Shown: positions 34,821 through 44,664, numbered from the stretch's first letter. The stretch: 64,000 bases of DNA from an uncultured Parabacteroides sp. (GCA_944325335.1 CALUZR010000006.1:30579-94578); one strand, 5' to 3'. Numbers and translations: made by a program. The notes: generated by a model from the letters alone, not told the origin.

Positions 34821-35591
34821 TCAGGAAAACTTAGGCGACTTTTCTGTCAAATATGCCCAAAAACGTGCGGGAAGTTGCTGGCGATGGAGGCGTGGGTTCA
34901 GCCGTTCCTTGATGGCGATGGTCTTGAAATAGGATTGCCAGAGCTGTTGATAGAGCTCCTCGCCTTCTGCCAGCTTCTCTTTCGGGAGATGCGGCTCGAT
35001 AGTTTCCGCAAACCGGACCTCTTGTACCTCTCCTTTTCCATCGTAATAATAACCATACGAGCGGCGGGCATCGTACACGAGCCACGGCTGGTCGGCAAAG
35101 CGGTCGGTGAAGTAGTGCAGGGCGAGTGGATATACATTATAAATAGGCGCCAGGGCGGAGAAATAAATCCCGTCCGCCGTCTTCTGGAAACGGGTGAATT
35201 GGATGACGCGGGTGCATTCGTTGCTTACCTTCTTCCAAAGTTGGGAGCAGGCCAGCACGTCGGCATCTGCCAAGTTGTAGACGCTCCGTCCTTTCGTGTC
35301 GAAGAGCTTGCGGAGGTAACGGAAGAGCAGCTCGTCGACACCGGGAAGTTCTGAGAGCCAACACGACGTGATGCCCCGCATGAATTCACCCCGCACGAGC
35401 CGCGCCACCCCTTGCCACACGCGCCCCGCCAGGGCTTCGTCGGTCAAGACCTCCAGCACCTCATCGTCGAACAGGCCCGCCGGTTCCTGTAAGTCCAACA
35501 ACCTTTCGGGGAATTGCCGCCGGTTGTAGGCATGGAACACGCAAGTCAAAAGGCCTTCGAACGTCTTATCGTATCGGAACACGCACGCCAT
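34821..35591 (-). CDS. TIGR03915-type putative DNA repair protein
   Basis: 256 residues. Starts MACVFRYDKTFEGLLTCVF, as in the DUF4130 family. Later landmarks are CTRVIQFTRFQKTADGIYFS, PLALHYFTDRFADQPWLVYD and ARRSYGYYYDG. The family is always found beside a radical-SAM partner, as here (5-base gap), and is annotated as putative DNA repair or modification. The mechanism is unproven. DUF4130 shares features with uracil-DNA-glycosylase-like proteins, but I see no catalytic motif I can defend. Confidence 0.85.
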   Translation of the reverse strand: MACVFRYDKTFEGLLTCVFHAYNRRQFPERLLDLQEPAGLFDDEVLEVLTDEALAGRVWQGVARLVRGEFMRGITSCWLSELPGVDELLFRYLRKLFDTKGRSVYNLADADVLACSQLWKKVSNECTRVIQFTRFQKTADGIYFSALAPIYNVYPLALHYFTDRFADQPWLVYDARRSYGYYYDGKGEVQEVRFAETIEPHLPKEKLAEGEELYQQLWQSYFKTIAIKERLNPRLHRQQLPARFWAYLTEKSPKFS

Positions 35592-35596
35592 CTCCC

Positions 35597-36850
35597 TCAG
35601 TCTTCAAACGTAAGGATTAATTGCCGCTCGTCTGTCTTCTTCGTGCGTGTCAGCTGATGGCGGACGAACGCAGGCGAGAGTTCTTGAATCGTACGGAAAG
35701 GCAACTCACGGCAAGTAATAAAATAGCGCGCCTTCTTCATCACCACACCCATCTTCTTTAGTTGCTCGGACGAGAGCGGGGCAAAACGGCGCGAGACGAG
35801 TATCATCTTGGCCGACTTCACACCAATGCCCGGCACGCGGAGTAGCTGCTCGTAATCCGCCCGGTTCACGTCCACAGGAAAATATTCCGGGTGACGCAAT
35901 GCCCATGCCAGCTTCGGATCGATCTCGAGGTCGAGGTTCGGCATGGCATCGTCTACGATTTCATCTACCTTAAACTCATAAAAGCGCAGCAGCCAATCCG
36001 CTTGGTAAAGCCGATTCTCGCGTACCAGCGGCGCTTGCCTCATGGCCGGGAGGCGCGTATCATACGTATTTACATGGATATAACCAGAATAGTAGACGCG
36101 CTTCATCGTCGGCCGGCGATACAGGGCAGACGAGAGGCGGAGCACGTCGCGGTCAGTATCCGGCGTGGCGCCGATAATCATCTGCGTGCTCTGTCCGGCC
36201 GGGGCGAAACGTGGGGCGTGGCGGAAATGTTTCCGCTCTTCGGCCTGCTGCAAAACGCCCTGCTGGATATAGCGCATCGGGGTGAATACCTGTTGGAAAT
36301 CTTTGTCGGGCGCAAGGAGTTTGAGGCTCGTCTCATTGGGAATCTCGATGTTGACGCTCAAGCGGTCAGCGTAGCGTCCGGCTTCGTTCACCAGTTCGCG
36401 GCTCGCCCCCGGGATGCTCTTCAGGTGGATGTAACCGTTAAAATGGTGCACCTCGCGCAGGTCTTTTGCCACCCGCACGAGCCGCTCCATCGTATAGTCT
36501 GGGCTGCGCACCACGCCAGAGGAAAGAAACAACCCTTCGATATAGTTGCGGCGATAGAACTCCATCGTCAGCTCCACCAGTTCGCGGACAGACAACGTGG
36601 CGCGCGGAATGTCGTTGCTCACCCGGTTGATGCAATAGGCGCAGTCATATTTGCAATAGTTCGTGAGCATGATTTTCAGGAGCGAAATGCAGCGGCCGTC
36701 TTCCGCAAAGCTATGGCAAATACCCCACCCTGCCGCACTGCCGACCGCGCCGACCCGATGCGACCTTGACGTGCCACTCGAAGCGCACGAGACGTCGTAT
36801 TTCGCCGACTCCGCCAATACCTGCAACTTTTTCAATACCTCGTCTGTCAT
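35597..36850 (-). CDS. TIGR03916-type radical SAM protein, putative DNA repair
   Basis: 417 residues. The radical-SAM cluster motif is NYCKYDCAYC (Cys-x3-Cys-x2-Cys) near residue 60, preceded by GICHSFAEDGRCISLLKIML. The barrel continues with GLFLSSGVVRSPDYTMERLV and SVNIEIPNETSLKLLAPDK. Near 325-350 there is a helix-hairpin-helix, LLRVPGIGVKSAKMILVSRR, a nonspecific DNA-binding motif. This suits a DNA-acting enzyme, perhaps lesion reversal like spore photoproduct lyase, but the substrate is unknown. It is the first gene of the pair with the TIGR03915 protein. Confidence 0.88.
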   Translation of the reverse strand: MTDEVLKKLQVLAESAKYDVSCASSGTSRSHRVGAVGSAAGWGICHSFAEDGRCISLLKIMLTNYCKYDCAYCINRVSNDIPRATLSVRELVELTMEFYRRNYIEGLFLSSGVVRSPDYTMERLVRVAKDLREVHHFNGYIHLKSIPGASRELVNEAGRYADRLSVNIEIPNETSLKLLAPDKDFQQVFTPMRYIQQGVLQQAEERKHFRHAPRFAPAGQSTQMIIGATPDTDRDVLRLSSALYRRPTMKRVYYSGYIHVNTYDTRLPAMRQAPLVRENRLYQADWLLRFYEFKVDEIVDDAMPNLDLEIDPKLAWALRHPEYFPVDVNRADYEQLLRVPGIGVKSAKMILVSRRFAPLSSEQLKKMGVVMKKARYFITCRELPFRTIQELSPAFVRHQLTRTKKTDERQLILTFED

Positions 36851-36946
36851 CTTTTCCTTCCTTTCTACTTAAATTCCCCAATATCCGGCCAGAAATCCTT
36901 TCCCTAAACTTTAGCGAGCAAATATCCGACCGGAAATTGGCTACTT

Positions 36947-39900
36947 TTACAGCAAACGGGCGGCCAAACGGACAATCAAGTCGAAATCGGTATCCCGGTA
37001 TCCCGTTTCCCAAGGGGTCGTGTCTGCCGGGTTGTTCCGCTCGGCTTGGAGCTGGTCTGCCCGCGCCTTGTCACCCTTGTAGACGGCGGCGCACCATTCA
37101 GCCGGCTTACTGTCGGGATATTTCTCCTTCCACGAAGCCGCCAGCGCATCCGCTTCGTCCGTCCGCCCCAGCTCGCGCAAAGATAAGGCAGAAAGCAGTT
37201 CGGCCGACACGAAATGGGAGGATTTTTTCGCCTCTTGTGCCACTTTTTCAAATAGCTCCTTCGCCTTCACGTCGTTGCCTTTCCCGGCATACACTTTGGC
37301 TTCGAGATAATCCTCCACGCGGGTGTCGATTTGGTCGTCGTAGGGTTTACCTACGCCCAAGTTCTCTGGCCATTCCATCGAGGCTTCAATCGACTTCGCG
37401 GCACCCCCGTATTGCTTCTTCGAGATTTGCTCCATGGCTTGGAACAGATTGGCGGCACGGTAAACCGCCCGGCCCGCGTAGGCACCTTCGTTCGGAAGGA
37501 CGTGGATGCGCTTCAAAAGCGCGATGCAATCCCGGTATGCCCCCGTCTCGCACAACGCATTCGCATATTTCAGCCCAATATAATAATTGTCCGCATACTT
37601 CTTCGCATACTTCTTACCTGTTTCCACGGCTGCCTGCCAATCCTTGGCCGCTGAATAATAGTTCAGCAACGCTTGTCCGACGCGCCACGACGGATCGATC
37701 GCCTCAGCCCGTTGCAAATCAGCCAACCGCGCCTCGCCCTGTTTCAACTGCGCGCGAGAGAGGTAGAACGGTGCATAGTCCATCGGCGCGCAGGCATCCA
37801 GCTTCTGCAACGCCTCTTCCGGCTGATGGTTCGCCCACAGAATCAAGCCCTGGTAATAATCTGCTTTCCACGAAGGCAATTCCCGCGTCGCCCATTGCAA
37901 AGCAGGCATCGATTCCGGACGGAACGGGAAGACGAAATCCGGCGAACCGGCATTCGCCCGCTCCAACATCGCCCGAGCGTCCGCCTTCTTCCCTACCTTA
38001 TTTAATAGGTACGCGGCACGATAAAGGGCGATCGGATAATCCCCGGCACAGGCATAGAGCGCCAACGCTTCGTCCGCCAAGCCGATGCGCTCGTACCAAC
38101 CGGCCAGTTCCATATATGTCTCTTGCGGCAATTCATTCCGGATAAGCGCGGTAAAGGATTTCAGTTCATCCGCCGACTTGGCCCCACTGAGCCATGCCTG
38201 CTCGAAGCGGACAGGATGATAAAGCGGCAGGTCGGCCAGTACTTGTTCGATTTCAGCCTCCGCCTTTCCCTTTTCGCCCAAATAGCGATACGCCACCGCC
38301 AGGAGCTGACGGGCATCCAAATTCTTCGAGTTATATTCCAACGCCTTCTGGGCATAATGCACGGCGCGCTTCCAATCCTTATCCTGGGCAAACATTTCGC
38401 CCAATTGCTCGTACGCCGCCGTGCGCACGTCTGCCGAGAAGGAAGCAATCGAGAAGGCAGCCTTCGCTTCGGTCAGATGACCCAACACACGGTTTGCCAA
38501 CGCATAGAGGTAGTTCGCCTCGCCGTCATACGTATCGATGGCCAATGCCTTCTTCGAGAGCGAAAGGGATTCCTCATACCTTCCCTCGCGATAATACAAA
38601 GAGGCCAAGCGCACCAACGCCGGCGCGAAACTAGGTTCTTTCGCCAACGATGCCTGGAGGCACGCCTCTGCCTTGTCGAGCACCTTTTGGTTCATCCATT
38701 GCGTGCCCTCCGTATACAATCCAAAGGCGGAGTCCCAGTCGAAATCTTCAGGCGTGGATGTCGGACGTTTCAGTTCATAATCCGCCGGATTATCGCTATA
38801 AACCAATTGGTCGTCGCCTATGATTATTTTCAGTTTCCCCGCTGGAATGGAAGCAGCAGAAAGGTAGACCGGCTCGAGCACTTTCGTGTGCAGTGGCAAC
38901 GTCTCTACCAATTTCCCGTCATTGTATAGCTTCACCTCCGTAGAGAGTGCTTCCAACGGAGAGAAGGCGAGCTTCAAACCATCCGCCTCGCGCGTGACAT
39001 GCAACGCCCCGATGCGGCTCGCCTTCGAAACACCCTGGATTCCCTTCACGGGATACCAATACTCCATCCATTCATCCGTCATCTGCGGCGCGAAAGCAAA
39101 ATGCTTATAAGGCGTATAACCACTGTTAGAGGCGGGCTGGTTGAACATACGTCCGGATTGCAGCTCGATGTATTGCCCGTCCGTATCGGTCAAGAGGTCT
39201 TCCCAAATCGCCCCTTCGCGCGACAAGCCCCAGAGGAAAATCTTCATGCCCAGCTTCTCGTCGAAGTCCGCGTGGTGAATCGATCCGAAATCCTCGCCAT
39301 GCCAATAGACACCGTAATAATCGTTGTAATAACCCAGGATATGGTAGGACTTCGAGCCTCCGAAGTTATTCTTCTCATACCAACCGATGTTACGCCCCGC
39401 TTCGTCTATCGGGAAGGCAAACACTTCGCCCCCATGCCCAATGCCCCGATTGCCCGGATAGCAGAACTCGGCGTTCTTGCCCACCGGATAACCGGCGTTC
39501 ATCCATTGGTAATAGGGCTGGTCGAGCGACGATTGGTTGTACCACGTAGTGTGCGTCGTAAAGTAGCCTTTGTCTTTCGGGAGGTTCACTTCGACGGTCC
39601 ATGCCGTGCGCGTCACCCATTCATAGGAAAAGATGTAGCAGCTCACGCTCCCGTCCGCCTGCTCCTTCACGAGGTAATCGACCGGCGTGCTCGACGAAGG
39701 CGCATGGCCAATGATGCCGAAGTTGAACTCGATGCCGCCCGATGTCCACGGTCCGCGCATCGCAATATCGCGGAACTTCGCCACGCCGTTATCGTAAATA
39801 AACTCTTTGCCCGTGGTCTTGTCTACCGCGCCCCAAATCTTCCCGCCTACTTCGGGGAACATTTCCAAGCGGATATAGTCGTTCTCAAGCACCACGCTCT

Positions 39901-40105
39901 TCCATTCCTTCTGGACGCCCTTCGCGGCAAAACCATCGAAGCGGAAATAGGGATAATAGAGATTGGAAGGAGTCGCTACCGGACTCGGATCAGAGAAGAG
40001 GTAACTTTTCATCTCGCGCGGCTGCTCGGCGATAGACGCCTGTTGCGCCACCAAAGGTTGCAGCATCCAAGCCGCGCACAAGGATATAATCAAAACTCGT
40101 TTCAT
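36947..40105 (-). CDS. Secreted DUF5107 protein with TPR repeats
   Basis: 1052 residues. Residues 1-20 are a signal peptide (VLIISLCAAWMLQPLVAQQ). Residues about 60-400 are the DUF5107 domain, a galactose-mutarotase-like beta-sandwich: LENDYIRLEMFPEVGGKIWG, GPWTSGGIEFNFGIIGH, WTVEVNLPKDKGYFTTHTTW. From about 470 to 900 come TPR-like helical pairs (EACLQASLAKEPSFAPALV, YEESLSLSKKALAIDTYDGE, WKRAVHYAQKALEYNSKNLD). A carbohydrate-related role is suggested by the fold and by the neighbouring DUF6067-like gene, but no catalytic residue is known. It is separated from that gene by a 23-bp palindromic array. Confidence 0.78.
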   Translation of the reverse strand: MKRVLIISLCAAWMLQPLVAQQASIAEQPREMKSYLFSDPSPVATPSNLYYPYFRFDGFAAKGVQKEWKSVVLENDYIRLEMFPEVGGKIWGAVDKTTGKEFIYDNGVAKFRDIAMRGPWTSGGIEFNFGIIGHAPSSSTPVDYLVKEQADGSVSCYIFSYEWVTRTAWTVEVNLPKDKGYFTTHTTWYNQSSLDQPYYQWMNAGYPVGKNAEFCYPGNRGIGHGGEVFAFPIDEAGRNIGWYEKNNFGGSKSYHILGYYNDYYGVYWHGEDFGSIHHADFDEKLGMKIFLWGLSREGAIWEDLLTDTDGQYIELQSGRMFNQPASNSGYTPYKHFAFAPQMTDEWMEYWYPVKGIQGVSKASRIGALHVTREADGLKLAFSPLEALSTEVKLYNDGKLVETLPLHTKVLEPVYLSAASIPAGKLKIIIGDDQLVYSDNPADYELKRPTSTPEDFDWDSAFGLYTEGTQWMNQKVLDKAEACLQASLAKEPSFAPALVRLASLYYREGRYEESLSLSKKALAIDTYDGEANYLYALANRVLGHLTEAKAAFSIASFSADVRTAAYEQLGEMFAQDKDWKRAVHYAQKALEYNSKNLDARQLLAVAYRYLGEKGKAEAEIEQVLADLPLYHPVRFEQAWLSGAKSADELKSFTALIRNELPQETYMELAGWYERIGLADEALALYACAGDYPIALYRAAYLLNKVGKKADARAMLERANAGSPDFVFPFRPESMPALQWATRELPSWKADYYQGLILWANHQPEEALQKLDACAPMDYAPFYLSRAQLKQGEARLADLQRAEAIDPSWRVGQALLNYYSAAKDWQAAVETGKKYAKKYADNYYIGLKYANALCETGAYRDCIALLKRIHVLPNEGAYAGRAVYRAANLFQAMEQISKKQYGGAAKSIEASMEWPENLGVGKPYDDQIDTRVEDYLEAKVYAGKGNDVKAKELFEKVAQEAKKSSHFVSAELLSALSLRELGRTDEADALAASWKEKYPDSKPAEWCAAVYKGDKARADQLQAERNNPADTTPWETGYRDTDFDLIVRLAARLL

Positions 40106-40150
40106 GGTAAATTATCTATTAATTGATTTTTCTTTTTGGAGGAAACCGCT

Positions 40151-40242
40151 CCCTAAGCTCTAAGGGAAGCTTTCCCTAAGCATTAAGGGAGACCTTCCCT
40201 ACGAGCTGAGGGAATGCCTCCCTTAACCCGTAGGGAAAAGTT
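40151..40242. repeat. 23-bp tandem palindromic array
   Basis: Four units begin at 40151, 40174, 40197 and 40220, each with the dyad CCCTAAG...CTTAGGG or a compensated variant such as CCCTACGAGCTGAGGG. A truncated fifth unit runs into the stop codon at 40245. Some junctions form a second palindrome (AGGGAAGCTTTCCCT). Confidence 0.88.
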
Positions 40243-40244
40243 CC

Positions 40245-43238
40245 TTATTCTACGACAATCAGCCAGCCTTTCCCTTTCGGTACGGTGATGGTCTCACCGG
40301 CCTTCCAGGTCTTTTCTTCTTGGAAATTGTCAATCTTTGGGGCATGGAGCGTCGCCTTCTTCGGATCGAGGCCTAAGGCTTCCCAATCGATATCCAACGT
40401 CACCTGCGCATCCTGGTCTTCCCACGTCGCAAGGGAAATCAACGCCTTCTCTCCTTTGTGGAGATAAACCGTGGCGAGGGTCTTGTCCTTGCCGGTCTTG
40501 ACTGGATTATCGGATACCCAATAGCCGATCATCTCGCTATCTTTCATGCCAAATGTATCCCAGAAGTGCCAGAGCGGACGGTTATCCACGCCGTAACCCG
40601 GGTTGCGGCCTGTCATGCCATAAAGCATCCCGCGCCATTTGTTGCCGCCTTCCCAAAGCATCTCGCCCATTAGGCCATAAGGAAGACCGGAAACTTCCAC
40701 CATCCAAAACTCCGGCGGCATGTCGTAATCGAAATATTCGCCAAACCAGAGGCGGTCGAGGTATGGGAAATGCTCCAGATAAAGGTTCGCGCTGTTCGCA
40801 AATCCGTCGCGGTCGTTGTATTGGTTGGCCGAGTGCAAATCAATAAGCGCGCCCGGATTCGTACGGTTCAGGATCTTGCGGACACGCTTCATCGACATGC
40901 GGTCGAACGCGAGGTCGTCAATATACAATCCATCGATACCCACATGCTTCAGCAGCCAATCCAATCCTTCCATATAATAATTATGCCAACGAGAGACGCC
41001 CGTATTCACAATCGCCGCGTCTTTCACCGTATAGGCAAACCAAGCCGCAATGTAATTCTGGTCGAGGTGCTCCTGGAGCCATGAATAACCGCCGCCTTCT
41101 CCTTTCGAGAAGATTTCGCCGCCCAAGCTGCGCAACGCGAACAATTCCACGCAACTGTTCGAAAGCTCGCGCACGGTGTTGTAGATTTTCACCTTCATGT
41201 CACGGGCATGGGCTCCGTCGATGTACGACTTCATCTCCTTCGTGCGGAGGAAAGGATAATTAATAAACGGGTTGATGCCCGTTGCGTGGTGGATATTTAC
41301 GACCGTTGCACCGAAATCAGCAATATCGTCGATAAACTCATACCCGTGGTAATAGCGGTCGTGCCATTGCTTGTTCGTATTGATCGTGCGGAACGGCGTC
41401 ACCAGGATATTGAAATAATAATAGAGACGGTCGCCCTTCTTCACCGTCCGCGTACCGGAATAGGCATTTACCAGCGCACTCCCGTCCGCATTCTTGCTCA
41501 ATGCAATACCACCATTTCCATTATTACACCAAGAAACAGGCATGTGGAGCGGTTTCTCGTGGTAGAAGTTCGTGTTCAAGGGGCGTTCATATTTATTGTC
41601 GTAGAAACGGAGTTGCATACCGGCGTTCACATCGCCTGCCCATACGGCGTCTTGGTTTTTCTTCACGTCCCATTTCCAATCGAGCGGATGGTAATAGCCG
41701 CCCTTCTCACCCAAGCCCATCATGTATTTGGCAATACCGGGCGCGAGGTTTGTCTGCAAGGCCACGTCGTTCACGGTGCCATCTTCGCGGGCTATCAAGG
41801 TGACTTTATAGGTCATGTTGCCGTCCGATTCCAATTCGCCTTCCAGCTGCATCAGGAAGCGGTCGTTCTGGTTCATCGCTTTCCAAGCCACGGCTGCCGG
41901 TTTGTGCTTCGTGATGGCGAAGTCGAGGTTTTCCCACGCGCCGCCGTCGGCTGCCAATGTCATCGGGCTGGCCAGCAACGCACGTCCTTCGGTGCCAATC
42001 TTCGTCAATGTTTCTTTAAAATAGCTGGTGATGGAAGCTGGGAAGCCAGTCTCTGAAAGCTGGATGTCGCGTCCTAAGATCGAAAGCTGCTTGTCCTTCA
42101 GCACGACCGGCGTATAGGGCGCGATCACTTCGTCGTCGAACCCGATCTGCGAGTTCAGCCAGCGGAGGCGCGAATGGCGCCACGGTTCGTTGTCGCCATG
42201 GTTGGCAATGACGTTGTCCGTCACGGTCAGCGAGACATCCACGGTTTTCGTCTCGGCATTATCCGCCGAAACCGTTACTGTCCCTTCGTACACGCCGGTC
42301 GAAAGCTGTTCCGGGACCTGCGCCCCAATCCACAACGCCTGCACCTTCCCTTTCTCTACGGAGCAATCCTTCTCGAAGACGGTGCCCGTCACGTCGATAC
42401 CTCCCGTATTGAAGCAAGTGAACGCCGAGGCCGGAATCTGTTCGCCCGTCTTCGCATTCGTCAGGGCCGAATAATTTACCTGCAAATGGTCCACGTCGGC
42501 ACGCGCCGCCCATACGCCAAGCTGGAAAACATAATATTCGCCCTTATCGGCCGTACCGGAGAAGGAGTCCTGTTTTCCCTCCGCAATCCAGCGGTAAGGA
42601 ATGTCTGTCGTCATCCGGATCGGATAGCGGCGGTCTTCGGTAAACAAGAAATACTTGTTGTCCAGCTGCGTCTTCAGCAACGCCCGCTTCTCGTTCTCCG
42701 TCGCGATGACTTCCATGGGGTAAAAGCTGTGGAAATCGTCGATGGCTTGGTACTGGACTACCTCAGCGGCCGGCAATTTCGGCGCCACGCGTTTCGTCAG
42801 CTTATGCTTCGCCAGCCATTCGTCGGAAGCCGTTTTTTCGAACGCGGGATACGTCACGGTGGGGTAATACTTGCTCCCGCTTTGCACGTTCTTCAGGTAA
42901 TAAATGTAATACTGGCCGGGGACGGTCTGCGGCTGGAAAACCACCTTCCCTTGCTCGCGGTTGATTTCAAACCGCGCCACGTTCGTGATGCGTTTACCCG
43001 TGGCCGCATCCACCACAATGAGGTTTTTCGCCTCCGGATTTTGGTCGCGCCGGCGCCAGTCCAACGTGGCCAATACCGCATCCGCCTTTTCATCGACGGC
43101 TACTACGACGCGATGATTCCCCAGCGAATCCGCGTCCCATGTGCCCGTCCCATACAGTTCCGGCAACGGCTTTTCTTGCGCCATCACGCTCGGAATGAAG
43201 GCAAACGAGCAACAAACAATTACGAATAAGTTTTTCAT
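40245..43238 (-). CDS. Large secreted glycoside-hydrolase-like protein (DUF6067-like)
   Basis: 997 residues with a signal peptide (FVIVCCSFAFIPSVMAQ). The N-terminal half is beta-rich. The C-terminal half looks like a TIM barrel. YIDGAHARDMKVKIYNTVRE, NYYMEGLDWLLKHVGIDGLY, DDLAFDRMSMKRVRKI and ANLYLEHFPYLDRLWFGEYF carry acidic residues of the kind used by retaining glycosidases. The last 70 residues form a beta domain. It resembles the DUF6067 glycoside-hydrolase-like proteins of Bacteroidales PULs. The substrate is unknown. It lies downstream of the sulfotransferase cluster behind a 41-bp array. Confidence 0.72.
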   Translation of the reverse strand: MKNLFVIVCCSFAFIPSVMAQEKPLPELYGTGTWDADSLGNHRVVVAVDEKADAVLATLDWRRRDQNPEAKNLIVVDAATGKRITNVARFEINREQGKVVFQPQTVPGQYYIYYLKNVQSGSKYYPTVTYPAFEKTASDEWLAKHKLTKRVAPKLPAAEVVQYQAIDDFHSFYPMEVIATENEKRALLKTQLDNKYFLFTEDRRYPIRMTTDIPYRWIAEGKQDSFSGTADKGEYYVFQLGVWAARADVDHLQVNYSALTNAKTGEQIPASAFTCFNTGGIDVTGTVFEKDCSVEKGKVQALWIGAQVPEQLSTGVYEGTVTVSADNAETKTVDVSLTVTDNVIANHGDNEPWRHSRLRWLNSQIGFDDEVIAPYTPVVLKDKQLSILGRDIQLSETGFPASITSYFKETLTKIGTEGRALLASPMTLAADGGAWENLDFAITKHKPAAVAWKAMNQNDRFLMQLEGELESDGNMTYKVTLIAREDGTVNDVALQTNLAPGIAKYMMGLGEKGGYYHPLDWKWDVKKNQDAVWAGDVNAGMQLRFYDNKYERPLNTNFYHEKPLHMPVSWCNNGNGGIALSKNADGSALVNAYSGTRTVKKGDRLYYYFNILVTPFRTINTNKQWHDRYYHGYEFIDDIADFGATVVNIHHATGINPFINYPFLRTKEMKSYIDGAHARDMKVKIYNTVRELSNSCVELFALRSLGGEIFSKGEGGGYSWLQEHLDQNYIAAWFAYTVKDAAIVNTGVSRWHNYYMEGLDWLLKHVGIDGLYIDDLAFDRMSMKRVRKILNRTNPGALIDLHSANQYNDRDGFANSANLYLEHFPYLDRLWFGEYFDYDMPPEFWMVEVSGLPYGLMGEMLWEGGNKWRGMLYGMTGRNPGYGVDNRPLWHFWDTFGMKDSEMIGYWVSDNPVKTGKDKTLATVYLHKGEKALISLATWEDQDAQVTLDIDWEALGLDPKKATLHAPKIDNFQEEKTWKAGETITVPKGKGWLIVVE

Positions 43239-43301
43239 ACGATATTACTTTTTAATAAGTCTACTATTCTTTTATCCCCGTTTCCAAAGGGAGAAATGCC
43301 T

Positions 43302-43588
43302 TTTAAAATTTTTGGAAAGCATTCCGCACGTCTGCGCCGCCCTTTAAAATTTTTGGAAAGCATTTCGCACGTCTGCGCCGTCCTTTAAAATTTTTGGAAA
43401 GCGCCCCGCACGTTTGCGCAGCCCTTTAAAATTTTTGGAAAGCCCCGCGCACGCTTGCGCCGTCCTTTAAAATTTTTGGAAAGCCCCGCGCACGCTTGCG
43501 CCGTCCTTTAAAATTTTTGGAAAGCCCCGCGCACGCTTGCGCCGTCCTTTAAAATTTTTGGAAAACGCGCCGCAAACGCTTTTCGTCG
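43302..43588. repeat. 41-bp tandem array B
   Basis: Seven units start with TTTAAAATTTTTGGAAA at 43302, 43343, 43384, 43425, 43466, 43507 and 43548, exactly 41 bases apart. The GC-rich half (CCCCGCGCACGCTTGCGCCG) varies between units, but the AT-rich half is invariant. It lies between the sulfotransferase stop and the start of the DUF6067-like gene. Confidence 0.93.
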
Positions 43589-43641
43589 TCACAAAAATAG
43601 GGAAAAAGGAATCAATATGTTGCTTTCTCCCCTTAATTTTT

Positions 43642-44664
43642 TCAGGGCAATTGCAGCCGGATGCGCTCCAACAATTCCCGTTGCGGACGGCGGCGTTCCA
43701 AGTCTTCCGGGTCTACTTGCCGGTTGAACGCCTGCTTCAGCCGTTTATTCTCTTCCGTAAAGAAAGCGACCTCTTCGGCCGAGAAGTTTTTCCGCAGACG
43801 GGATTCGGGCGTGCAAAGCGCATAGCCCAGCTTCTGCAACGTCTCGCCCGCTACCGACTCGAACAGCGCGACATCCTCCGGGGAAAGCTCCTGGAGGAAC
43901 TTGTGCGTGTTGTCTTTCAAGATGGGTTTCGTAACGTTCTGCCACATACGCCCCGCCACGGCCGTATTTTTCGACTCGCGACTTTTGTAATATTCCAGCG
44001 CACGGGCAGAATAAGATACACCGAGGAAATCACACAACTCGCGCAATTTCTTTTCCGGCTCGGCGATGAGCGATTCGTAGCTCAGGCGGAAAAAACGGTC
44101 CGCCGGCGTCCGCTCCTGCAGGCGCAACGCCTCCTCTTGGTCTTTCATCCAATTCTGAGCCAAGGCGTAGATATGCTTTTCGCCCACAATCGCTTTTTGG
44201 AAAGACAACGCCACGTCGCGCCCGTCGCGATAGAGGTAAATATAGTACGGACGAAGCCCGGTCCGCTCGATGCCTTCCGCGAAGAAAACATTCTTCATGC
44301 TCTTGCAAATCCAAAAATCCGCGTGATGCTGGCGGGCGGCCGACTCGTAGATTGCCCGGAAGATCTCGTACAGATTCGGCTCCTGGCAAGCCGCTGCGAT
44401 TTCATCCGCGTCCAGCACGACACCTTCCCACGGCACGGGATTGACCCTTACCAACTCGCACACGTCGGCAACCAACCGATGGAAATTCGCTTCGACATGC
44501 AAATCGCCATAAGCTGGCAAGAGCGGCAGGAAACGTTGTAAAATATGGGGCGGATGCGGCGCGGTTATCCCGTCGATTTCTTCCAGCATCACCCGCAACA
44601 GATTGGAACCCGAACGCTGCGTCCCGATCATCTGTATTCCTTGTATGGTATTCTTCTGTTCCAT
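43642..44664 (-). CDS. PAPS-dependent sulfotransferase family protein
   Basis: 340 residues. The 5'-phosphosulfate loop is IGTQRSGSNLLRVMLEE near residue 14. The 3'-phosphate site is YIYLYRDGRDVALSFQKAI. A later segment is FRLSYESLIAEPEKKLRELC. These fit the Sulfotransfer_3 group, which moves sulfate from PAPS to sugars, lipids or sterols. Cytoplasmic, no signal peptide. It follows the CHR transporter after 5 bases. Gut Bacteroides sulfotransferases acting on sterols and lipids are known, but I cannot place this protein among them by eye. No PAPS synthesis genes are in the window. Confidence 0.86.
   Translation of the reverse strand: MEQKNTIQGIQMIGTQRSGSNLLRVMLEEIDGITAPHPPHILQRFLPLLPAYGDLHVEANFHRLVADVCELVRVNPVPWEGVVLDADEIAAACQEPNLYEIFRAIYESAARQHHADFWICKSMKNVFFAEGIERTGLRPYYIYLYRDGRDVALSFQKAIVGEKHIYALAQNWMKDQEEALRLQERTPADRFFRLSYESLIAEPEKKLRELCDFLGVSYSARALEYYKSRESKNTAVAGRMWQNVTKPILKDNTHKFLQELSPEDVALFESVAGETLQKLGYALCTPESRLRKNFSAEEVAFFTEENKRLKQAFNRQVDPEDLERRRPQRELLERIRLQLP

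Noticed and set aside
36766..38145. 459-codon plus-strand open frame
   Set aside because: It is rich in Pro, Arg and Ser, runs antisense through the DUF5107/TPR gene and into the radical SAM leader, and has no domain.
38999..40126. 375-codon plus-strand open frame
   Set aside because: Antisense shadow of the DUF5107 domain; no motif and no start signal.
43302..43588. CRISPR array (seven evenly spaced repeats)
   Set aside because: The spacer half is nearly the same in all units, the period is only 41, and no cas genes are near.
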